From Exobasidium rhododendri (taxonomy: Eukaryota; Basidiomycota; Exobasidiomycetes; Exobasidiales; Exobasidiaceae), in the NCBI GenBank assembly GCA_026210745.1, contig CP110630.1, positions 1,550,001 through 1,614,000 on the forward strand: DNA of 64,000 nt. Direction: 5' to 3'. Position numbers and translations under genes: made by a program. The notes under the pieces were generated by a model. It saw only the letters and a program-made list of their open reading frames with translations. It had not been told where the DNA came from and did not search any database. Positions 53,701 to 62,763 of the stretch are shown in pieces (within the stretch, counting starts at the first letter, position 1; every line of letters starts with the position of its first letter).

Positions 53701-54853
53701 GTCGTGGGCTACTCTTGGAAAGACGCACACAATCCGACGTATGGAAGTCCAGGAATCGGGTGGGACATCACTTGGAGGCGGTTCTTGGAAGTGGTGATTG
53801 GAGCGACGGCAGCGTACGTGATGGCCGTTCTGCCTCCTAGTAGTAGTATGCGCAGTTACTTTCGCCTGAGTCACGCCACTGCCATAGAAGAGATCGGTGG
53901 AATGTACTGTCAGGTGTGTACAATGTCACCTTCCTCTCTCATGCACTACTGAAGAAGCTCCCTACATTCTCCCCCTTTTTATCGTCTTTTACAGGTCGTC
54001 ACTTTGGCCGCCACGCCCAGCTCGGTGGAGAGCAAGGAGGCCATCAACCATCTCATTGCAATCCGAGGCAAGGTTCGTCGACTTATGGCGCTAAAGCTTA
54101 CAATCAGTTATGAGTGGTCTTTACGTGGTCGGTGGCCCCTGGCTCGATATCAGGAACTAGAAACGGTCGAACTACAGCTTTCGAAGCTCCTAACGCACGC
54201 CATCACAATCTTCGAGAATCTAGGTCCAACGAATTCAAGGCTCTTGCTGAGAAGAACGCATTTCTTGGACCCCGTATTCTTAGCAGATTGCATCGCCATT
54301 TTGACAATGTGCACGACATCGTTGAAGACAGGTCAGCCGCTGCCGCAAATCGTACCTGTCCTGATCGATAGATACTTGAGCACATCGCCTGGGTTTCAAG
54401 TTCATTTCCAACAGCAACACCAACAACACCAAGGAGGTGAAGAAGAACATCACGACGACTATCAATTCTCAAGAGATTCGGCTGCAGCGGCAGGAGCAGA
54501 AACGACCACTCAGTTGCCTAGATTTGTCACGTACGACACACTCTGCAAGGAAGAGTACCAGATATTTGCAGTCGGTGCAATGGTTGCATACGGGAGTGAG
54601 TAATTGACGCTGGAGAGAAATGAAAGGGAGGCAGACGCTGTACTGATGCTTGCTCGCTCGCTCGCCCACGCCAGTTGTGCTACGACTAGATCGCCTTTGT
54701 CTGGCTGTCAAGGCCTTAGTAGGCGAAACGTAGTGAGTAAAATTGATTCTGCAGGTACGGCTGTAGACACAAGACTAAAAGCGTCGAGCGTCTGCTTTTT
54801 CTCCTCATAGCTCCGTGCCGACAGATCTACACTACGACGACTATAGGTATTGA
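50715..54853 (+). CDS. ArAE_2-type multi-pass membrane protein (fungal DUF2421 family)
   Basis: Eight exons (50715-51463, 51548-51701, 51781-53374, 53448-53478, 53556-53913, 53995-54595, 54675-54732, 54811-54853) give 1195 residues. A polar N-tail precedes a first membrane block (SALAAWLCMLCLVIAPVEIAL, SFLVLVGIFISPIEQPL, TAICALFLAFGSALLLY, FYLLGQAVVVPLALKSAIAIAVS). A long cytosolic linker follows. A second block around exons 3-5 has LSGAILGMLIWYIASGKGHGNPY, FGFTFVMFIRLYLP and GIGWDITWRRFLEVVIGA. The C-tail ends LHYDDYRY. This is the duplicated architecture of fungal aromatic-acid-exporter-like (ArAE_2_N plus DUF2421) proteins; transport substrate unknown. The 31-nt fourth exon is needed to keep the conserved SGAxLGxxxWYI helix. 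Confidence 0.88.
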
Positions 54854-54945
54854 TCGAATCCGATGGAGAAATCGTACATGTTCTGATGTAATATATTTAG
54901 CGTTATTGCACTCGATTGTTTATCCGTCTTACCAGATGATACTGT

Positions 54946-56493
54946 TCATGCGGATTTGAGTCGCTTGACCTCTGTGTTCTCTTCCAGCCATCGACCGATG
55001 AACTCGAAGCTGGCAATCATGATACCACAGGCCGGAGCTACTTTCGCTACTCGAGGGGTGAGACCTCGAAATAATCCGGAAGTTCCGTCTCGAGCGGCAA
55101 TCTGTTTCCAGATCTCTAGGGTGCTGCTCTGTTTCTTTCTATGTGCTGCATCTGCCTGTAGTCTTGTCTTGATAAGATCGAATGGTTGAGTGACGATGGC
55201 GGCCAGTATTCCACTGCTCGATCCACTGAGAAACGCTACTCCGAATTCTTTGACTCGACCGTCTTCTACGTTTCTTTCACCCAACCCTGCCCCAGTCAGG
55301 AATCGCTTCGAAGTCTCGTAGCCTGCAAAGTATATGGCACTGAAGGGGACGTCACGATATAGAGTGGGCACTAACCCACGAAACAACACCTTTGGGCCCT
55401 CCGCTTTCACCTGACCGCCAAGTTCGACTAGGATGGCACTCAAATTTCTGGAAGCAGAATTTGACGTGGATGCCTGAAGTCGAGTCCGAAGCAGTTCCAG
55501 TGGTGTCACTAGGGTAGCGCTGATACTTCGAGCTAGAGCACCTGAAGCCAAGGATGCGAATAGAGTGTGGGTGGAGAAGTTGGACAGGGAAGGACTTGTC
55601 GAAGAGGAGCGCGGTGTTTTGTCGAGCGATAGAAAATACTGTCGAAAGCTATCGTAGCACGTCATGTACGTCACTTGACTTGGCACCGTCATTAATCTGC
55701 GCATTTTCGAAGGAATATGTGGTGCAAATGTGAGTAAACTAGTTTGTTCTTTCCGATGCAACTTCTCAGCGGCACTCACAGAGTGGGAGTCAGACCCCTC
55801 CACAGTCCCCTCATGCCCTCGTTCCGCCCAACTTTGACCACGCCATCCCAAAGGCCTGCAACACGACTGCTATTCCGAACACTTTCCAATTCTCGCGCTG
55901 CAACATCTCTATCTGGAAAATCACAAGTAATGGTAGATGAGCCACTGGAAGATGAAAGGTGTGGCGATAAGCGGATGATCCGAGATCGATTGCTGGACAT
56001 ATGATTGGACTCTGCTTCTTTCAGTTGGCTGGTCCTGTCTAGATTTGAATTGGACGTGGGTGACATGGCTTTGATATCGACTCTCGGATCGTGCTGGCAT
56101 AGGTAGCCATTCTTCTCGGCGATCGTCAGCGGCTGGCAGCAGGTTGCACCAGGTGGGCTGGACGACGAAGGCTGGAAGAGAGGTTCGTGAGAGCCCTGTG
56201 TTTGCAAACGAGTCTTGATGACGTCAAATGGTGTCACTGCGATGAATCAGGGTGAGGATAAGAGATATTAAGCAAAGGGTACAAGCGAGGAGATGCAATT
56301 CATACGCACTCATGAGAGATGTGACGGCTGCACCGCTGATTGCTGCAATCGCCTTGTTCGTGCGTGACACTCCTCGCGTAGTCTGCTCAGGCATAGATGA
56401 TGGCCCCGCTCGTCGGTTGTCGTCTAGGTCCGGCATCATGTCCTGCTCCAGTTGCATGATGGAGTACATTTGCGAGCCCGACGTCGAAGACAT
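54946..56493 (-). CDS. MTM1: Mitochondrial carrier Mtm1 (SLC25A39/40 family)
   Basis: Three exons (56493-56310, 56236-55780, 55696-54946; introns 73 and 83 bp) encode 463 residues. Three carrier repeats are visible: TPFDVIKTRLQ with GLWRGLTPTLLMTVPSQVTYMTCYD; TPLELLRTRLQ with LFRGLVPTLYRDVPFSAIYFAGYE; QPFDLIKTRLQ with LFRGLTPRVAKVAPACGIMIASFE. A ~130-residue insert after the first signature, with four cysteines (CC, LCQHDPRVD, TCDF), is characteristic of SLC25A39/40 and Mtm1. The animal proteins import glutathione into mitochondria; yeast Mtm1 affects Sod2 and Fe-S homeostasis. Location should be the inner mitochondrial membrane. Confidence 0.92.
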
Positions 56494-56884
56494 CTTTCAA
56501 GGAAGTGTCTGTTGGGCTGAGTTTAGGTGGTGGCGAGGAAGGGTGTTGCTAAAGTTCCAGTGAAAGTCAATGCGAAGCTACTCTTCCTGGCAAGAACCAA
56601 AATTCTGCTTAGGTACACATCTTTCTCCTTGTGTTTCTCAAATCTAAGATCTGATAAACTGAACAGCCACGTGGCTTGCGCCTTTAAATCTTCGACCCAT
56701 CGATGAGAAGGAAGTGCTTTCCCAAGAGTAGACCATCACCTGTGAATGCACGGACTTTCGATTGTTGGCGTTTTACCCACTGTCTTCACAACGTCCTCTC
56801 CATTACTCCACTGACGACAGCTTGTCTAACTTCGGTGAATCGGCTTCTTGACACTACGTTTCTACTCGTACTAGAAGAAGAAAC
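56494..56884. promoter_or_regulatory. Divergent promoter, MTM1 / NIPSNAP
   Basis: 391 bp between two mitochondrial-protein genes. CACGTG at 56668-56673 lies within GCCACGTGGC, a ten-base palindrome. A TTTAAA-type A/T stretch follows at 56683. Confidence 0.55.
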
Positions 56885-58097
56885 ATGAGCACCTCCCGAG
56901 TAGCGCGACCACTTGCTTCCATCTCCAGTAGAAGATTGTGGGCATCACAAACCCCACATCGATTCGCTCCTGGTGCTGTTCAACGCAGCTTCGGCTCTCG
57001 ACAGCTATCTACCAGTGCTTCTCTCCTGGCCGAAGATCCAACTGTCAAAAGCCCAAAGGCAAGCAAGGGTCTACTTGGCTCGTTACTCCATGGCTCTGAC
57101 AGCGCCAAGGAAGATGGTATGACAGCCCAGTCACACAGCGCAAAAGTAGGAAGAGGGAAATACCTCCATGAGATTCAGAGGCATGTCGTTAGACCTGACA
57201 AAGTAGAAGAGTATCTAGCTCTGCTGGGGGAGATGTATCCCAAACTAGCAGCGGATAGCTCCATTCCCTGCCGTTTGGTAGGCTCGTGGCAAATTCACAT
57301 TGGTGATCTTGACACTTTTTGTGAGTAATTGTCGACTGAGCTGGTAGAACTTGACTGATCCTTTTTTTCGCCTCTTCCAGACCACATTTGGGAATACGAT
57401 GGATACGAAGGGTACGATGCTTGTGATCAGGCGATTTCTCATTCGCAGGTGGGTCTACTAAAGAAGAACCGCATTCTGTTCTCTCGAGAATCGCTGCTGA
57501 GAATTCCATTCTGTAACAGGAGTACGAAACTTTCATCACCAATGTTCGTAAAACGCTGGCGTCGCGATCAAATTGGCTAACTCAGGAATTTGCTTTCTGG
57601 GAAACGGTGCACTCACATGAAAGAACGAAGCCGAGTGCGATTTACGAGCTCCGTACTTATCATCTTAAGCCAGGCATGCTCTTAGAGTGGGAAGCAAGCT
57701 GGTAAGTGTACGATGTGTGATGAGGCCGGTAGGAGGACTTGATGCTGAGCATTATGATTTCACCTACTTCAACCTTCAGGCGAAAGGGTCTTGAAGCTAG
57801 AAAACGGTTTGTGGAGCCTATTGCAGCATACTTTAGTCAGATCGGACACCTTCACACAGTGCAACACATCTGGCGCTACGACAGCCTTGAGCAAAGGAAA
57901 GCGACGAGAGATGCAGCGTGGCAAGTTGCAACGTGGAATGACACCGTCACAAAGGTAAGTCATAAAGGTTTCTTTCCTATGGCCGAGATCAGTCCTTCGG
58001 CTGATTTGGTTTTCTTCTTCTTTCTCAGACGGTCAAATTGATCGACAAGATGCACGCTCAGATCATGAAGCCGTTGCCCTGGAGTCCGTTGAAGTAA
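56885..58097 (+). CDS. NIPSNAP family mitochondrial protein
   Basis: Five exons (56885-57320, 57381-57448, 57520-57701, 57780-57954, 58029-58097; introns 60-78 bp) encode 309 residues. The N-terminal ~50 residues are Ser/Arg/Ala-rich without acids, a typical mitochondrial presequence. Two NIPSNAP (dimeric alpha-beta barrel) halves follow: KVEEYLALLGEMYPKL...LVGSWQIHIGDLDTFYHIWEYDGYEGYD and IYELRTYHLKPGMLLEWEASWRKGLEARK...GHLHTVQHIWRYDSLEQRKATRDAAW. The end MKPLPWSPLK is the conserved family tail. NIPSNAP proteins reside in mitochondria; in animals they act in mitophagy signalling, and the fungal role is unclear. Confidence 0.94.
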
Positions 58098-58318
58098 TTT
58101 ATTTGGACAGTGGGAAAGTGAAAAGGAAATGGGAGCTGGGGAAGAGTAAGCGCGGAGCAATTTTATAATTATTGTAAAGCATCATCAATGAAACACACTC
58201 TGTCGGCGTCCAGCCAGCTCATGTGTGCCCACGGCATCTCCGTCTTTCCTTTAGTCACTGTCTTCTGCAACATTACCTTGACGGGATCAAGCATGTTCGT
58301 AGAAGCATTCGCAATCTC

Positions 58319-59340
58319 CTATCTTGTCGTCGTCCGTGAGCGATCGAGCTGCTCCTTCTTGCTTCGCTCGCTGTAATGATCCTTTTCACTTCGTTGTAAA
58401 GGTTCTTCTTCGCTGCGTCTTTTTCTAGGTGGATAGTCTTGGTACTCCCTTCGATGGCGCTCATCCCTCCTCTCGCGCGCAGCATCCCTGTCCTCCTCTT
58501 CCCTTTCTTTCCTCTTTCTTTCAGCTCTCCGCTCACTCTTCTCTTTCTTGTGCTCCGATCGAACTTTGTCCCCCTTGTCTCTTCCTCTGCTCTTTTTGGA
58601 TTCGGCAATGTAAGAAGCCATAGGGTCTGCTAGATCAATGTCATCCTCGTAAACCTCCGCTGCTTCCCTCGGGCTTTGCACCTTAGCGGGTGCAGCATTT
58701 CGACTGGGTACCACCAGCTCTCCTTCTTCCTCTCGTTGCTTGGCTCCAGGCATCTTGTAATCGCGAACATGGTCTACTCTGATTGTCTTACCAAGCAGAT
58801 TGAAGCCATTCAGGTTGTCCACCGCGAGAACAGTGCTCTTCTGATCCTCGTACAACAAGAAGCCAAATCCGCGTCGATCACCTGCTTTACCTCCCTGCTG
58901 TTCATTCTGTTGCCGCAGCTGACGTTGTGGATCGTCGCGAGAGCTACCTTGTCCATCACCTCTCTGCTCTCTTAAGCCACCTTCTGGGACCCGGGGCAAA
59001 TTAATGTCCAGTATCTCGCCGTACTGCGAAAAGATTGCAATAACGTCGCCCTCTGTCAACCTCTTGTCGAGATTTCCCGCGAAGATGTACGCTGAGTCTG
59101 ATGCATGAAGAGACCAAAGCATCAGTCGATTTCGAAGTCACCTCAGCTGATGCTAAGCAAAGTGTCTCCCCTGCTACCTACCTTTGTAGTCGTCATGCCA
59201 AGAGGCACCTCCTTCGACGGCAAGTTCAAGCTCCTTCTCATTGATCCTGTTCACCTCTCGTACATTGCTGATGCAAAAAGTAAAACAGGATAAGCAGCTT
59301 ATAGTCACAGCTCTCCAACACTCTCTGAGACTCACTTCAT
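58319..59340 (-). CDS. IST3: U2 snRNP component Ist3/RBMX2 (RES complex)
   Basis: Three exons (59340-59336, 59267-59182, 59097-58319; introns 68 and 84 bp) encode 289 residues. The first coding exon is only ATGAA; joining it to the next gives MNNVREVNRINEKELELAV, the conserved Ist3 start. The RRM spans about 31-145: AYIFAGNLDKRLTEGDVIAIFSQYGEI (RNP2), then RGFGFLLYEDQKSTVLAVDNLNG (RNP1) and GKTIRVDHVRDYK. A ~35-residue Gln/Arg/Gly insert lies in the loop before RNP1. The C-terminal half is an Arg/Glu/Lys-rich spliceosomal tail. With Bud13 and Pml1 it forms the RES complex that aids splicing and pre-mRNA retention. Confidence 0.9.
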
Positions 59341-59873
59341 GCTTCCCCGGTTGTCGTCGCCACTGCTGCAGTAAGTGGCCTATAGTGAGGGTAAAGAGCA
59401 GGGACAAGGTCGTCCGTGCTACACCTTGGCGCTTCCAATTTTCAAAACTCTAAAGTGCCGCGTCCCTCTCAGAGGAACGGTTTACATTGAGCCTGCACAC
59501 AGCGATCCATTTGCTCATGACGTTCACGACCGGAGAAATGGAGACTTGAGCTCGCAGCCTTCGTCATTTCCATCGATCTTGGGATTCGGGTCGCAAGGAT
59601 GGCAGAGGCTATGTATCCACTGCTTGACAGGATACTTTAAGTTCTTACAAATTTGGGAAAGTCTGCGATGGGAAGACAGCAATCTAGTAATCGTGACGGT
59701 CACTTCTCCCTATTGTTTTAGTAGGACAAAACTTTTACTGTGCACCCCGAATAAGCCATAGAGCAGTCTCACACGGAAGATGGATAGAATTGCTTGTGAA
59801 GCGTCGAATGCACATTACAAAAGGATTTATCGATGAAGAGAAGGTATGTATGACTTACAAAGAAGTCGGCTCT
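59341..59873. promoter_or_regulatory. Upstream region of IST3 and 3' side of the cupredoxin gene
   Basis: 533 bp between two - strand genes. A + strand ORF at 59375-59761 (128 codons) has no start context, splice support or recognisable domain. I consider the region non-coding. Confidence 0.4.
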
Positions 59874-60602
59874 TCAATAAACGGCGGCAACGCCGATTAA
59901 GACTGCCCCTGCAATGGCAGCGAAAGAGCTGATGCTACTTCCCGCGAGAGATACAGCTCCACTCTTCATCGCCATTGTCATTGTGGCCGAGGCAGCAGAC
60001 GACGACGATGAGGCAGAAGTGGAAGCCATACCTTCAGCTGCGTTTTGGTAGTCTGTGACAGCACCACTTGAAGGTGGATTAATGACGTAGATCATTCCAT
60101 TCGACTGTGGTAGAATGACAAGGTTAAATAAAAGGAGCAGAATGATCGAGAAGGGGAGGATCAGTCGCCGTAATACTCATTGCAACCTCGGCAGGACTCG
60201 TCTCTATCTCACCTTGCAATGAGGTCCACAGTGAATGTAGACTGGATCAGTAGAATTGACGGCAAGAGAGTAGGTAGTTCCATCACTCATGATCTCTGTT
60301 GCAAACCCTCCTGCCATAGGCTGACAAGCTTGGGATGTTGAGGTACCTGCAGATTCAATGACGTTGTGTTGGCTGGTATGGAAAGTGAAGAGGATGGTGT
60401 CTCCAACGGCAGCCGTGGAGGAAAGAGGAGAAAACTAGAGGAGGAAGGGGAAGGTTAACTTGCCATCAGAATGAGGTCGTCACAGAGCCTCTTTCTAGCT
60501 CACTTGATCGTCGGTCATTCCTACTTGGACTGCGATCTGAGCAGCTTGAACAGAGACGATCATGGCGGCCACGGCAGCGAGGCTTTTGGTGAATCTCATC
60601 AT
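59874..60602 (-). CDS. Secreted Ser-rich cupredoxin, probable GPI anchor
   Basis: Three exons (60602-60504, 60434-60213, 60104-59874; introns 69 and 108 bp) encode 183 residues. Signal peptide at 1-20 (MMRFTKSLAAVAAMIVSVQA). The cupredoxin fold shows IAVQVGMTDDQFSPLSS, VGDTILFTFHTSQHNVIESA, and the C-terminal copper loop IHCGPHCKSNGMIYVINPP. Candidate type-1 copper ligands are H56, C102, H105 and M111 (C-x2-H-x5-M). The rest is Ser/Ala-rich and ends in a hydrophobic tail (SFAAIAGAVLIGVAAVY), consistent with GPI attachment. It belongs to the fungal extracellular serine-rich protein group; physiological role unknown. A TATA-like TTTAAATA lies on the - strand near 60730. Confidence 0.9.
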
Positions 60603-61403
60603 TGCTGGTTTGGGCTAGTTTAGTAGTATGCGACAAGTTCAAGTGCAGGACTTAAGGGCAGGCAAAACAGAACAGAGATGAGGTAGAGGAGATGATGATG
60701 TTGATCGTGCTCATCGACTCTCAAGTATTTAAAGGCACTCATGCTTTGATTTCTTTGTAGGTAGGGGGTTTGGCAGCTTGTCCGCTACGAAGGAATCGTA
60801 TGATCCCTTGATGTGGCTCATGCCATTCTCTATCAGAAATGCCGCTAATAAATAGAGGAATCTTAAGATACACACTGGCTCCTGTCAAAAAAGAAAGCCT
60901 CTCTCCTGGATGGATTAGTCATGGGTGCAGAAGTGGGGTAAGAAGGACGGATCTCCAGTCTACTCAATTTTAAGTAGAGGAATGAATCGATCGGAGCTTC
61001 GAAATTATAATGCAAAGAGGGCTTCTAGAATACTGGTCCTGATAAAAGTACAGATCTGCTTACTGTCACAGATGGAATAGTGCAACTCCGCTGGAAAGGG
61101 GTAGATTGACTCGAAGTATTTGCAACGGACGGTAATGATCAAGAATGGCACGCGTTTCATTGCTATGAGGATTATTTCAGATCGCGCCACGCCTCCTCCC
61201 CTTCGTGATGGGTGGGTGGGTCGAGCTGCGCTTGGGCCACAATTGTGAAAATGACATAGATTATAGGATCGAGCTGTGACCGGCCTAGAGAAGCAAAGAA
61301 GAGGAGAGTCTTGAGCCACACACACACACAGCATTGTGACCATGTTCGATGGGCGAAGCACCGACTGCACCTTCGCGTGTGCTTCATCTTCATTAATATC
61401 TCC
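60603..61403. promoter_or_regulatory. Promoter region of the cupredoxin gene
   Basis: 801 bp. Contains the TATA-like element near 60730 and a CA dinucleotide run at about 61317-61330. The ORF at 61005-61370 (-) is not supported by splice structure or domain content. Confidence 0.4.
61317..61330. repeat. (CA)n microsatellite
   Basis: Seven CA dinucleotides in the spacer between the GST and cupredoxin genes. Confidence 0.8.
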
Positions 61404-62451
61404 TTAGATGTGCTCGTCTATCTCTAAAAGGCTGAAGTCATGCTTCGGCCCTTTTTGGAGTGTTTCTTGGTACGCTGGTCGAGCTTCTATCCTGCGAAGC
61501 CACTGTTTGATGAGAGGCCAGCCGTCTTTTCTAGCCTTTGTGCCAATCTTCTTCACCAAGACGTATTCGCAGCTGAAGGCCAGTGCAATATCTCTGTCGT
61601 GTGTGTGATGAGGAGCAGAAGGAAGATGTTATGCAGTTGAGGTAACAATCTACTCCTTGCGCGTCGTCTCTTCCCACTCACCCTGCTGTGAAGGTCGTCC
61701 CACAGATGTAAGGGCCGCTAGTACTCTGCAATGCTTGTTCGATCTCATCCAGATCGTTGCAGACGTTGGTGGACCCCAGCTTTTCCACATTCTCCACACA
61801 GTCCTCATCGCCAGGTCGAGCAAACCAGGCCGAATAAACAAGGGCGAGGGCATGCTGTGGAAGAACAAGGTGAGCATTGGAATGACAATGGACTCCTTTG
61901 GTACAGACTAGCAGCATCATCTACTTCAGACACTTACCACCATCAGCGTTTCGGAAAAGTCGATCCAACCGATGATCTGTGTTCGTTCTCGAGGAGCCTT
62001 GAACGAAGGAAGAAGCGGGTTGTCTGGTGCGAATCGTCTGCAGAGATTGCCCGCAAGCATCAACACAAGCTCTGAAGATGCAGGAAACTTGATGCGCCAT
62101 ACAAACTCACTCTAGCAGGTATCTGAGTGCGTCAGAGAGAAATTCTACGTGTGAGAATAGAATAAATCGACACCGAAGCAGGCTTCTCGCTGAAGGATTC
62201 AATACTACTCACTGCATACAATTTCCACTCTCTATGATGCGCAATTCTCCTCCGCCATCGCCTACATCGTCTTCAACAAGACAAGGCGATTTCCCTAGCT
62301 TGTAGCCTGAGTCTTTTGCCAATGACGGGTCCGCTTTTTTACCATTTATTCGAGCATAATTACGACTGGTGATCGGCACCTTGAGTTCATTCGCAAGCCA
62401 AAATACGCGAAATGCTCGTGAGTTTTCCAGATTAAAGAGCGTGAGCACCAT
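61404..62451 (-). CDS. Glutathione S-transferase
   Basis: Five exons (62451-62213, 62122-62111, 62037-61938, 61854-61682, 61593-61404; introns 73-90 bp) encode 237 residues. The N-terminal thioredoxin-fold domain has LTLFNLENSRAFRVFWLANEL, the GKSPCLVEDD strand and IIESGNCMQYLLE, the glutathione-binding SNAIL-type region. The C-terminal helical domain contains ERTQIIGWIDFSETLM, YICGTTFTAGDIALAFS (N-capping-box position) and WPLIKQWLRRIEARPAYQETL. The second exon is 12 nt and supplies YLL. The alternative AG further upstream in the next intron breaks the GST motif. It resembles fungal GSTs of the Gtt1/Ure2-like type; substrates unknown. Confidence 0.92.
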
Positions 62452-62763
62452 CGTCTGTCGTCTTTTGTCTGGTGGAAAAGGCTCTATTGTGATGGGAAGG
62501 AGTCAGAAGGGAGGAAGGGTTATGTACTGTGGACTGGGAAGCCACGACGACAGAGCCGGCCTTTGCTTCAAAATATGGCTCATGACACGACGTTTAATGG
62601 GCTTGTGGAGGGCTCAATTAGAATGGACCGATCTTCGTGCTGTTGCCGGTCCTGGTTACCCCTCTGTGCCAGTCTTAGCATCTTGTGTCAGTCAATGAAC
62701 AGAATTTCTATTACGTGCTCTCTTTTATACAGCTAATCATTTCATGTACCACCTTTCTCCTCA
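62452..62763. other. Spacer between GST and ARG2
   Basis: 312 bp, promoter side of the GST gene and 3' side of ARG2 (both - strand). Nothing else recognised. Confidence 0.4.
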
